From: Thermaurantimonas sp046299575
GTDB taxonomy: Bacteria > Bacteroidota > Bacteroidia > Flavobacteriales > Schleiferiaceae
Reading direction: 5' to 3'
Assembly (NCBI RefSeq): GCF_046299575.1
Contig: NZ_JBKBHX010000004.1
Coordinates: 185,365-249,364, forward strand
Length of the DNA: 64,000 bases
Each line of letters starts with the position of its first letter. Positions within the stretch are counted from its first letter, which is position 1. The notes under the pieces were generated by a model that had not been told where the DNA came from, made no database searches, and worked only from the letters and a program-made list of their open reading frames with translations. Shown here in pieces: positions 43,814 to 52,219 of the stretch. A program made the position numbers and the translations under genes.

Positions 43814-45835
43814 GGCAGTTTGCTTTAGCACAGTATCGAGTACAACATCAGCTACCAAATTAGGCACTGTAACCACTAAGTCGGGCGTGCGTTCCATTTC
43901 GCGCTGTATGGCAAAGAGAGCATTGGGGTTTCGCGCCCAGCTTCTTCGAGCGATGCCATTGTTTACATCAAAGAACAGCATATTCTCCAAATTGCGGGCC
44001 GCTTGCTCCGAGCCATCGAGCAACATTCCGAATCCGCCGTTGATCACTTCTCCCCAACCGACGCCTCCGCCGTTGTGAATGCTCACCCATGTAGCACCGC
44101 GAAAGCTATCGCCTATCACATTGTGAATGGCCATATCAGCAGTAAAGGCTGAGCCGTCGTAGATGTTCGATGTCTCTCGATAAGGTGAGTCGGTGCCACT
44201 TACGTCGTGGTGGTCGCGACCGAGCACCACCGGCCCAATCTTGCCACAGCGAATGGCGTCGTTAAACGCTTTTGCTATCTCAATACGCCCTTCACTGTCG
44301 GCATACAGAATGCGTGCCTTGGAGCCCACGACCAGTTTGTTGTCCCAGGCTTGCTCTATCCAGCGTATGTTGTCGCGCAGCTGCATGCGAATTTCCTCTG
44401 GCGCTTTTTGATACAACTTTTTCAAAATAGATGAAGCAAGCACATCCGTATAGCGCAAGTCCTCGTCTTTGGCCGATGTGCACACCCATCGGAACGGACC
44501 GAAGCCGAAGTCGAAACACATTGGCCCCATGATGTCTTGCACATAGCTTGGGTACCGAAAGTGGATGCCATCAGGCGCCATAATATCGGCTCCCACTCTT
44601 GAGGCCATCAGCAGAAAGGCATTGCCATAGTCAAAGAAATATGTGCCTCTTGCTGTGTGTTGATTCACAAGGTCCACATGTCTGCGCAGCGACTCATTTA
44701 CTACCTCGCGGAAGCGATCCGGATCGTCGGCCATCATTTGGTTTGCTTCCTCAAAGGTGAGTCCATAGGGATAGTAGCCTCCAGCGTAAGGATTGTGAAG
44801 CGAAGTCTGATCGCTGCCTATGTCCACGTAGATGCCTTCGTTCAAAAAAGCATCCCACACTTCTATTACATTTCCAAGGTATGCGAAGGAGGTATTCGAC
44901 TTCCTGGCCAGCTCCTCCTTCACGCGCTTACAAAGCTGGTGAATATCTGTTACTACCTCATCCACCCAACCTTGCTGATAGCGGGTATAAAGCGGCTTGG
45001 GGTTCACTTCTGCAGTTACCGATACACAGCCGGCAATTTTAGCCGCTTTAGGCTGGGCCCCACTCATGCCGCCGAGACCTGCGGTCACAAACAAGCGGCC
45101 TGCCGCCGGATTTTCATCCTTTGGATACACTTTGCGCAAGGCATTGAGCACCGTAATGTATGTGCCGTGCACGATACCTTGTGAACCAATGTACATATAC
45201 GAGCCTGCCGTCATTTGCCCATACTGTGTCACTCCCAGCGCATTGTATCGGTCATAATCGTCAGGTGTCGAATAGTTCGGTATCATCATCCCGTTGGTCA
45301 CTACAACTCTTGGTGCGTCAGGACTGCTCGGAAACAATCCCATCGGATGCCCACTATACATGTGCAGCGTCTGGCGGTCGGTCATGGTAGCAAGGTATTT
45401 CATCGTGAGCAGGTACTGCGCCCAGTTTTGAAACACAGCTCCATTTCCACCATACGTAATCAACTCATGTGGATGTTGCGCCACACGCGGATCTAAATTG
45501 TTCTGAATCATCAGCATAATGGCTGCGGCCTGCAAACTTTTGTGCGGATATTCGTTTATGGGCCGCGCATACATCTCATAGTCGGGCCTGAAGCGATACA
45601 TGTAGATGCGACCATAGCGCTCCAGCTCGTCGTAAAACTCATGTGCAAGATCCGCGTGATGCCTCGGATGAAAGTACCTGAGCGCATTGCGCAGGGCCAG
45701 CTCTTTCTCCTGAGCAGTCAAAATATTTCTTCGTTTCGGGGCATGATTTACCGTCGGATCATATGGCTTTGGCTCCGGCAATTCCTCCGGAATGCCTTGT
45801 AAAATCTGTTCAGCAAATGAAAGTTCCTTCTTCAT
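43793..45835 (-). CDS. hutU: Urocanate hydratase, long form
   Basis: A 680-residue NAD-dependent enzyme converting urocanate to imidazolonepropionate in histidine breakdown. Motifs include YGGNGAVFQNWAQYLLTM, YSGHPMGLFPS, GSQGIVHGTY, GLGGMSGAQPKAAKIAGC and HNGGGVGWGEVINGGFGM near the C-terminus. The classic bacterial HutU is about 555 residues; this is the longer type of Bacteroidota and animals (about 670-680), with an N-terminal extension. No hutH, hutI or hutG gene is nearby. It is divergent from elbB and convergent, overlapping, with aroB. Confidence 0.96.
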   Translation of the reverse strand: MKKELSFAEQILQGIPEELPEPKPYDPTVNHAPKRRNILTAQEKELALRNALRYFHPRHHADLAHEFYDELERYGRIYMYRFRPDYEMYARPINEYPHKSLQAAAIMLMIQNNLDPRVAQHPHELITYGGNGAVFQNWAQYLLTMKYLATMTDRQTLHMYSGHPMGLFPSSPDAPRVVVTNGMMIPNYSTPDDYDRYNALGVTQYGQMTAGSYMYIGSQGIVHGTYITVLNALRKVYPKDENPAAGRLFVTAGLGGMSGAQPKAAKIAGCVSVTAEVNPKPLYTRYQQGWVDEVVTDIHQLCKRVKEELARKSNTSFAYLGNVIEVWDAFLNEGIYVDIGSDQTSLHNPYAGGYYPYGLTFEEANQMMADDPDRFREVVNESLRRHVDLVNQHTARGTYFFDYGNAFLLMASRVGADIMAPDGIHFRYPSYVQDIMGPMCFDFGFGPFRWVCTSAKDEDLRYTDVLASSILKKLYQKAPEEIRMQLRDNIRWIEQAWDNKLVVGSKARILYADSEGRIEIAKAFNDAIRCGKIGPVVLGRDHHDVSGTDSPYRETSNIYDGSAFTADMAIHNVIGDSFRGATWVSIHNGGGVGWGEVINGGFGMLLDGSEQAARNLENMLFFDVNNGIARRSWARNPNALFAIQREMERTPDLVVTVPNLVADVVLDTVLKQTASGEHVD

Positions 45836-45905
45836 CGCGTCTATTGAGTTAAATCACCTTAATTTAAGGCCGGCTGTAAAGGTAAGGCATACGAACACCA
45901 AGCCC

Positions 45906-45913
45906 TATTTTTG
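45906..45913 (+). promoter_or_regulatory. TAnnTTTG -7 element for elbB
   Basis: TATTTTTG, exact consensus, 22 bases before the ATG at 45936 in the divergent gap with hutU. Confidence 0.55.
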
Positions 45914-45935
45914 TAGCGATCAAAATCTACTAAAG

Positions 45936-46616
45936 ATGAAAAAATACGCAGTACTGCTCGCCGGATGTGGGGTTTACGACGGTTCAGAAATCCACGAAGC
46001 CACTTTTGCACTGCTTTCCATTGCTCAAAACGGAGCAGATTACCAATGCTTTGCCCCGAATAAAAACCAGCATCACGTCATCAATCACCTAACCGGCCAG
46101 GAGATGCCTGAAACCCGAAATGTGCTCGTTGAATCAGCCCGCATCGCTCGCGGTAACATAAAAGATCTTAAAGAACTCGACGCCACACAATTCGATGGAC
46201 TCGTAATGCCCGGTGGATTTGGCGCTGCTAAAAACTGGAGCAAGTGGGCTTTCGAAGGTCCGCAAGGTGAGATAGATCCTGATGTAAAGAAAACATTACT
46301 CGATTTTGTAGCTCTAGGCAAGCCAATATGTGCGCTTTGTATAGCTCCGGCCGTAGTTGCTAAGGCCCTCGAAGGCAGCCCTTTCACTGCCGAAATTACT
46401 CTCGGTTCCACCGCTGAGCCCTCGCCATATGATATAGCCGGCACCCACCAGGCCGTGGCTACTCTCGGCGTTAAACCCGTCGAAAAAACCCTTCGCGAAG
46501 TACACCTCGATCCGAAAGCGCGCATCATAACAGCTCCCTGTTATATGATGGAAGGCCGCATCAGCGACATCTATGCCAACATCAAAATGGCCATCGACCA
46601 GCTTGTCGCTCTTTGA
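45936..46616 (+). CDS. elbB: Isoprenoid biosynthesis glyoxalase ElbB
   Basis: A 226-residue DJ-1/PfpI-superfamily protein. The frame is open from 45792, inside hutU, but the family N-terminus (KKYAVLLAGCGVYDGSEIHE) begins at the ATG at 45936. The nucleophile Cys is in GKPICALCIAPAVVAKAL and the acidic partner in the YDGSEIHEA loop; FDGLVMPGGFGAAKNWS is characteristic of ElbB. The Escherichia coli protein has weak glyoxalase activity and has been linked to early isoprenoid synthesis; its physiological role is unclear. Confidence 0.93.
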   Translation: MKKYAVLLAGCGVYDGSEIHEATFALLSIAQNGADYQCFAPNKNQHHVINHLTGQEMPETRNVLVESARIARGNIKDLKELDATQFDGLVMPGGFGAAKNWSKWAFEGPQGEIDPDVKKTLLDFVALGKPICALCIAPAVVAKALEGSPFTAEITLGSTAEPSPYDIAGTHQAVATLGVKPVEKTLREVHLDPKARIITAPCYMMEGRISDIYANIKMAIDQLVAL

Positions 46617-47177
46617 GTTTTTTAAATATTAAATTTTTCTTTTTTTGCGCCTACACCTCACAACCTTGATTTGAATCCATTATTTAGGCATACAAGTGTA
46701 ACAAGCCAAGTCATCCTTACCGGAGCATGCATAGACAAAGTAGCGATGATTGGCGTTGTCTAGCAGCTTGTCCAGATAAGATCACTTGGACATCTACGTC
46801 TGGATTGGACTACTCTGGGGGTTGATTCCATCAATGCCACACTAGGCACTGTAGGCATCTCCTTCGCTCTTCAGGTCTTTTGATGCAGATAAAGTTTTTT
46901 AAACTTTCGCAAATTCACTTCACTTGTGTTTTGCTGCGCGCTGTTGGATTTTTAATGCCGTTCTCTAAAATTCAAAAGCCCACTAACTTTTTCTACACTT
47001 TCCTTTCATTAGCTTTCACTGTAAAATACCCAATCTTCCTTTGTTGCTAAATCTTGATGAAAGCAAAAATTCAATCTTTTTTACTTCCATTTCGGTCAAA
47101 TCCCATCATTTAAACGCCCCCCCACCGAGGCATTTCATTGTACTTTTGTCCTCTTCATTTGAATAAATTTTCTAGTT
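46617..47177. other. Long intergenic region before pepA
   Basis: About 560 bases without a recognisable gene, long for this window. The flanks are AT-rich. The middle (about 46690-46880) is more GC-rich and one plus-strand frame is open for roughly 55 codons and then, after a single TAG near 46770, for another 37, but the translation resembles no family I know. A promoter for pepA lies at the right end. I find no tRNA, hairpin terminator or repeat. Confidence 0.5.
47141..47148 (+). promoter_or_regulatory. TAnnTTTG -7 element for pepA operon
   Basis: TACTTTTG, exact consensus, 29 bases ahead of the ATG at 47178. No clear -33 TTTG; a C7 run lies about 20 bases upstream. Confidence 0.5.
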
Positions 47178-48578
47178 ATGGAATTCTTTAATAAAAAAAA
47201 TCCAGACATTTCTTTCAACATTCGCATTGCTGATGTCGCTTCACTTCCTGATACACTAACTGAATCTGAAAAACAAGTTTTTACTAAAGATTCTGTCAAA
47301 TCCATTCGATCAGGGAATTCGTGGTTCGTCAAAAGTCCTGATACAAATCTATCTGAATACGAAGCACTTGAGTGGCTTCGCGTAGCGGGCTCTGAACTGG
47401 TTTCAGAGCTCGAAACCTGGACCGATGGTCGGATTGTCATTTATGGTTCTTCGAAACATTCCTTAGCCTTGGCCGAAGGTATTGCTCTCGGCTCTTATAA
47501 GTTTACCAAATACCTCAGCAAAAAGACAAACCAACAGCTGTCAGAACTCTACTTACCTGAAGTATCTGATAGTGAACTTTATTACCTACATGCCATAGTA
47601 CAAGCCGTGTACAATACACGAGACTTGGTAAATGAGCCTGTTATTACCCTCAATGCCACTGCGCTTGCTGAGTATGCGCTGGAACTGGGAAAACGGCTAA
47701 ACTTCCATGTAGAAGTACTGGAAAAGAAAAAAATTGAAGCCCTAAAGATGGGCGGACTCCTGGGAGTAAATAAAGGCTCTATCGATCCACCTACTTTTTC
47801 CATCCTCGAATACAAACCCGAGAACACTGTCAATGAAAAGCCAATTGTGATCGTTGGCAAAGGTGTCATGTTTGACACTGGTGGTCTGAGCTTAAAGCCT
47901 ACACCTGGCTCTATGGACAGTATGAAGAGCGACATGAGCGGTGCTGCAGCAGTTTTAGGTACTTTCGAAGCCGTAGCAAGCCTTAAAATGCCCCTTTACC
48001 TCGTGGGTCTCATACCTGCTACTGACAACCGCCCGGGCGAAAATGCTCTTACCCCAGGCGACATCATCCGAATGTACGACGGCACCACCGTCGAGGTGCT
48101 CAATACCGATGCCGAAGGCCGTTTAATCCTGGCTGATGCTCTTGCGTATGCTAAAAAGTATTCGCCAGCCCTGACCATCGACTTAGCTACACTCACTGGT
48201 GCAGCTGTGTTAGCCGTGAGCAAATACGCCAACGTAGTGATGGGAACAGCTGACGATCAAACCTTTAAAAAACTTGAAGAGGCTGGCTACCACGTGTACG
48301 AACGTTGTGTTCGAATGCCTCTGTGGAAAGAATACCGCGACATGCTAAAAAGCCAAATTGCCGACTTGAAAAACATTGGAGGTCGCGAAGCAGGTGCCAT
48401 TACAGCAGGAAAGTTCCTCGAGCATTTTACCGATTATCCATGGATTCACATCGATATAGCTCCTACTGCCTTCCTCGAAGACGGTGGCAATGCCTATCGC
48501 GGCAAAGGAGCTACCGGTACCGGAGTTCGACTTCTTGTAGAATTTTTTAAACGCTGGATAGATGAGCACACCAAATAA
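47178..48578 (+). CDS. pepA: Leucyl aminopeptidase (M17)
   Basis: A 466-residue two-zinc exopeptidase that removes N-terminal residues from peptides in the cytoplasm. The catalytic domain has IVGKGVMFDTGGLSLKP with metal-binding Lys and Asp, SMKSDMSGAAAV, and the signature NTDAEGRLILADALAYA. The N-terminal domain (to about residue 150) is divergent, as usual. It leads an operon; the pdxA ATG at 48562 lies within its last codons, a 17-base overlap. Confidence 0.95.
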   Translation: MEFFNKKNPDISFNIRIADVASLPDTLTESEKQVFTKDSVKSIRSGNSWFVKSPDTNLSEYEALEWLRVAGSELVSELETWTDGRIVIYGSSKHSLALAEGIALGSYKFTKYLSKKTNQQLSELYLPEVSDSELYYLHAIVQAVYNTRDLVNEPVITLNATALAEYALELGKRLNFHVEVLEKKKIEALKMGGLLGVNKGSIDPPTFSILEYKPENTVNEKPIVIVGKGVMFDTGGLSLKPTPGSMDSMKSDMSGAAAVLGTFEAVASLKMPLYLVGLIPATDNRPGENALTPGDIIRMYDGTTVEVLNTDAEGRLILADALAYAKKYSPALTIDLATLTGAAVLAVSKYANVVMGTADDQTFKKLEEAGYHVYERCVRMPLWKEYRDMLKSQIADLKNIGGREAGAITAGKFLEHFTDYPWIHIDIAPTAFLEDGGNAYRGKGATGTGVRLLVEFFKRWIDEHTK

Positions 48579-49653
48579 GCCCATCATCGGCATTACCTGC
48601 GGTGACTTAAACGGCATCGGTCTGGAAGTCATCATTAAAACCATGCTCGACAACCGGATCACTGAGATTTGTACACCTGTACTCTTTGCTTCTTCTAAGG
48701 TGGTATCTTATCACCGCAAGGCTCTTAACATACTGGATTTCAGTTTTAACATTATTAACGACCTATCACAAATTAACCACAAGCGCCCTAACCTGATCAA
48801 TGCTTGGAAGGAGGAGGTCACCCTCGAATTTGGCAAAGCTGACCCAAATGTTGGAAAATTTGCCGTAAAATCACTAATGGCTGCCGTACAGGCGCTTAAA
48901 GCTGGCGCCATAGATGCTGTGGTCACTGCTCCGATCAACAAACACGTTACCCAGAGCGAAGAATTTCGCTTTCCGGGCCACACCGAATTCTTAGAGCACC
49001 ACTTTGGAGGCAAATCCATGATGATCCTCTGTTCGGAGACCATGCGCATCACCCCGCTTACCATTCACGTACCCCTTTCTAAAGTGCCATCACTTGTAAC
49101 TGAAGAACGACTTTTAAATGCTATTGCCCAGTTTGAACGCAGTTTAAAAGTGGATTTTGGCATTCGCCGACCAAAAATTGCAGTACTCGGGTTGAACCCT
49201 CACGCCGGTGACAACGGATTAATTGGTCTTGAGGAGGTTACCTTTATAACTCCGGCAATAGAAAAGGCCTTCTCAGCCGGCACATTAGTGTATGGTCCTT
49301 TTTCGGCCGACGGATTTTTTGGCAGTGGTGCTTTTAAAAAGTTTGACGGCATTATCAGCATGTATCACGATCAAGGCCTCATCCCCTTCAAGCTTTTGGC
49401 ATTCGACGAAGGCGTTAATTATACTGCAGGTCTGCCAGTAGTGCGCACCTCGCCCGATCACGGGCCTGCATACGACATAGCAGGCAGGGGTGTGGCCGAC
49501 GAAACAAGCTTCAAACAGGCCATGTGGTTGGCTATTGATATCCTTCGTAATCGAGAACTGCATGCAGAAATCTCAGCCAATCCTCTGCCCTTCAGTCAGC
49601 AGCGCTCAGGCCCTGACGAAGATGTCGTTGTAGACATTCAAAACGGAAATTAA
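48562..49653 (+). CDS. pdxA: 4-hydroxythreonine-4-phosphate dehydrogenase
   Basis: A 363-residue metal- and NAD-dependent enzyme of the DXP-dependent pyridoxal phosphate pathway. Motifs: IGITCGDLNGIGLEV at the start, APINKHV near residue 126, FPGHTEFLEHHFGG, LNPHAGDNGLIGLEE, and the metal site MYHDQGLIPFKLL with YTAGLPVVRTSPDHGPAYDIAG. The N-terminal overlap with pepA indicates coupled translation. The short C-terminal tail beyond the normal end (SQQRSGPDEDVVVDIQNGN) is polar. Confidence 0.96.
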   Translation: MSTPNKPIIGITCGDLNGIGLEVIIKTMLDNRITEICTPVLFASSKVVSYHRKALNILDFSFNIINDLSQINHKRPNLINAWKEEVTLEFGKADPNVGKFAVKSLMAAVQALKAGAIDAVVTAPINKHVTQSEEFRFPGHTEFLEHHFGGKSMMILCSETMRITPLTIHVPLSKVPSLVTEERLLNAIAQFERSLKVDFGIRRPKIAVLGLNPHAGDNGLIGLEEVTFITPAIEKAFSAGTLVYGPFSADGFFGSGAFKKFDGIISMYHDQGLIPFKLLAFDEGVNYTAGLPVVRTSPDHGPAYDIAGRGVADETSFKQAMWLAIDILRNRELHAEISANPLPFSQQRSGPDEDVVVDIQNGN

Positions 49654-49656
49654 TTT

Positions 49657-50841
49657 ATGAAGATTCACCACATCACCCGAGCTGTCTGGATCCTTTCGCT
49701 CGTGAGCTTATTTACCGATGTGGCCAGTGAAATGCTCTACCCTGTTATGCCGGTCTATCTGCAGAGCATTGGATATTCGTTTGCCTTTATCGGCTTGCTT
49801 GAAGGCATAGCTGAGGCCGTGGCCGGTTTTAGTAAGGGATTTTTTGGTCGATGGTCAGATCTGCTCGGCAGGCGCCTTCCTTTTGTGCAGTTTGGATATG
49901 CTCTAAGTGCTATCTCGCGTCCTCTTATGGTACTTTGGACCCAGCCTTTAGGAATATTCACTGCCCGAACAGCTGACCGACTAGGCAAGGGAATACGCAC
50001 AGCTGCTCGAGATGCACTCCTGGCGCAAGAGGCTACTCCTAGTACCCGTGCCACAGTCTTTGGATTTCATCGCTCTATGGATACCCTTGGTGCTGTGATT
50101 GGACCCATCTTGGCCTTTAGCTATCTCTACTTCTTTCCTGGTCAGTACTTCTGGTTATTCATACTCGCATTTATTCCGGGTATCATTTCGGTTGGCCTTA
50201 CTTTCTTGATTCCTGAAAAAAAACGCACTCCATCAGAGGGCACAAAAATTCCTTCTCCATTCACTTCCATTACATACATCACTACAGCCTCACCTGCGTA
50301 CAAAAAGGTAACTTTTGGACTATTGGTTTTTGCGCTCTTCAACAGTTCAGACATGTTTCTTCTAATGAGGGCTAAACAGCTAGGTATAAGCGATGGGGGT
50401 GTAATAATGCTTTACATTTTGTTTAATGTTTCATATGTAGCATTCGCCTGGCCTATGGGTAGAGTGGCTGATCGCATCGGCAAAAAGAAAATTGCCATTT
50501 ATGGGTTTTTGCTTTTTGCCCTTGTTTACGGTCTAATGTCGTTCTACAATACAGCTCGCTATCTTTGGTTGCCTTTCATCCTTTATGGAGGCTATTACGC
50601 TTGTACGGAAGGCATTTCAAAAGCTTGGATTTCTGATATTGTTACAAGAGAAGAATTAGGTACCGCTATTGGCAGTTTTACCGCTTTGCAAAGCATTGCT
50701 CTTCTTATAGCTAGCTCAGTAGCCGGTTTAATTTGGCAGTATTATAGCGCTCAAGTAGCGCTTTTGCTCTCTGCGATGATCGCACTTCTAACAGCTTTAT
50801 ATTTTTTGAAAATTAAGTCAATTAACCCCTTTGCGAGCTGA
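49657..50841 (+). CDS. MFS transporter
   Basis: A 394-residue inner-membrane protein with about 12 helices. The start VSLFTDVASEMLYPVMPVYLQSIG and the loop FGRWSDLLGRRLPFVQFGY, with DRLGKGIRTAARDALLA following, are typical of a widespread MFS group whose members include candidate drug or siderophore exporters. The substrate is unknown. It starts three bases after pdxA and is followed 9 bases later by pdeM, so it is in the same transcript. Confidence 0.88.
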   Translation: MKIHHITRAVWILSLVSLFTDVASEMLYPVMPVYLQSIGYSFAFIGLLEGIAEAVAGFSKGFFGRWSDLLGRRLPFVQFGYALSAISRPLMVLWTQPLGIFTARTADRLGKGIRTAARDALLAQEATPSTRATVFGFHRSMDTLGAVIGPILAFSYLYFFPGQYFWLFILAFIPGIISVGLTFLIPEKKRTPSEGTKIPSPFTSITYITTASPAYKKVTFGLLVFALFNSSDMFLLMRAKQLGISDGGVIMLYILFNVSYVAFAWPMGRVADRIGKKKIAIYGFLLFALVYGLMSFYNTARYLWLPFILYGGYYACTEGISKAWISDIVTREELGTAIGSFTALQSIALLIASSVAGLIWQYYSAQVALLLSAMIALLTALYFLKIKSINPFAS

Positions 50842-50850
50842 GCGTACTAT

Positions 50851-51525
50851 ATGATTCGAACACAAAATTTGAACTACTATCCCTTTGAACTTAAATCACA
50901 TACCTTTCACCTTTTACCAGAGAAAGCGCTGTACTGGCCACTTTACAAAATGCTGATTTTAGCAGATGTGCATATTGGAAAAATATCGCACTTCCGTCGG
51001 GCAGGAGCATCCTTGCCAATAGCCGCAGCTAAAAAGCAGATTTTAAAACTTCAGGAGCTGATTTACAGACTTCAGCCCTCTTCGATAGTGTTTCTCGGAG
51101 ATCTCTTCCATTCCGACTTCAACAGTGAGTGGAACGCTTTTAAATCCATTTTAAAAACACATAATGATAAAGAATTTATCCTCATCGAAGGAAATCACGA
51201 CATAATGGATATAGAAGTCTATAGACATGCTGGAGTGGAAGTAAAAAGCCAACTTGCGATTGATGGGTTTATTCTTTCACATCATCCGCTCAAAGTCAAC
51301 GACAACTCCTCTGAGAACTATGCTTTGTGTGGACATTTACATCCAGGTTATTTGCTGGAAGGAAAAGGCAGGCAACGACTCTGTCTGCCATGCCTATGGA
51401 TCAGCAAGCACCAAACCGTTCTTCCGGCATATGGCGACTTCACCGGAACATATCCTATCGAACCTCAATCTGGTGACTCTGTATTTCTAATTTCCGGGGT
51501 TCAGATTAACAGATTGGATTTTTAG
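50851..51525 (+). CDS. PdeM-type metallophosphoesterase (ligase-associated DNA damage response endonuclease)
   Basis: A 224-residue calcineurin-like phosphoesterase. The metal ligands are visible in LILADVHIGKISHFRRAG, FLGDLFHSDFN, EGNHDIMD and LSHHPL ending with CGHLHPGY. This N-terminal pattern and length match PdeM, which in many bacteria is encoded beside a ligase-associated DEXH helicase, an exonuclease and an ATP-dependent DNA ligase. Here it sits alone at the end of the pepA operon, so a DNA repair role is inferred only from the family. Confidence 0.88.
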   Translation: MIRTQNLNYYPFELKSHTFHLLPEKALYWPLYKMLILADVHIGKISHFRRAGASLPIAAAKKQILKLQELIYRLQPSSIVFLGDLFHSDFNSEWNAFKSILKTHNDKEFILIEGNHDIMDIEVYRHAGVEVKSQLAIDGFILSHHPLKVNDNSSENYALCGHLHPGYLLEGKGRQRLCLPCLWISKHQTVLPAYGDFTGTYPIEPQSGDSVFLISGVQINRLDF

Positions 51526-51573
51526 CTTTGAGAGATTTTTTGGAAGATCTGATCAATTTAGAAAAAATATATG

Positions 51574-52122
51574 TCAATCTTTGAGATCGGCTAACAACCG
51601 GTCGATTAACTCCTCCATTGCAACACGCTCTGCTTCATTCCACTGTTTCATAATTTTTGCCTGGCGCTTTAGATGTTGATACATGCTGCGTTTGCGTATT
51701 TCGAGGGCTATATGCGTTTCGTATTGATTGTTGGGTAGTTTAAAAGTCCGCTCGCCTATTACACGAATATCAGCCAACATCGTATTCGTTACTTCTCGAT
51801 TCAGCTCTTCATATTTCGACATAAATTCCGAAGCATTCAGTGTGCTGTTTTCTTTTACATATCGATCAGCTACAGTACGCATAGTGGTATTAACACTTGA
51901 GGCAAGACGTTGCTTTGCCATAATCATTGCTTTGCTCTTAGATGTATTCAAATCCATACTGGTACCACTGCCTACACCTCTAAAGTAGCGGCTATTTGTC
52001 TGGTATTTTGAAGAAGAAAAAGGCCCTGTAACTTCCTTGCCTGGTTTCTTGAATCCTCCACATGAGGTAATTAATGTTGTAAAAACTATAAAAGCGATTG
52101 ACTTAATGCTTATGGTTTTCAT
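51574..52122 (-). CDS. LPP20-like lipoprotein
   Basis: About 182 residues from the ATG at 52122 (an earlier ATG at 52137 is possible). The signal peptide ends in a lipobox, TLITSCGG. The mature protein has the helix and strand layout of LPP20-family proteins, with SKSKAMIMAKQRLASSVNT as the conserved Lys/Ala-rich helix and VIGERTFKLPNNQYETHIALEI as the following strands. Function is unknown. It lies downstream of the T9SS hydrolase gene but is separated from it by a strong terminator. Confidence 0.8.
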   Translation of the reverse strand: MKTISIKSIAFIVFTTLITSCGGFKKPGKEVTGPFSSSKYQTNSRYFRGVGSGTSMDLNTSKSKAMIMAKQRLASSVNTTMRTVADRYVKENSTLNASEFMSKYEELNREVTNTMLADIRVIGERTFKLPNNQYETHIALEIRKRSMYQHLKRQAKIMKQWNEAERVAMEELIDRLLADLKD

Positions 52123-52170
52123 ATGCTGAATTTTCAAATCACCTGGTCAATTATTGAGCCAAAAGTATTT

Positions 52171-52195
52171 AAAAAAAAACCGCCCCGAAGGGCGG
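52171..52195 (-). terminator. Strong rho-independent terminator after the T9SS hydrolase gene
   Basis: On the minus strand CCGCCC-TTCG-GGGCGG (52195-52180) is followed by nine T. The six-pair GC stem with a UUCG tetraloop is an ideal terminator. Confidence 0.92.
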
Positions 52196-52219
52196 CTGAT
52201 GATTTAAGAGTTAAAATAA

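Noticed and set aside
44657..45184. 175-codon plus-strand frame opposite hutU
   Set aside because: It lies wholly antisense to a certain gene with strong motifs, its sequence is His/Ile/Val noise, and it has no promoter or ribosome site.
45792..45935. 48-codon N-terminal extension of ElbB
   Set aside because: It overlaps the start of hutU on the other strand and the ElbB family begins exactly at the ATG at 45936, after a promoter.
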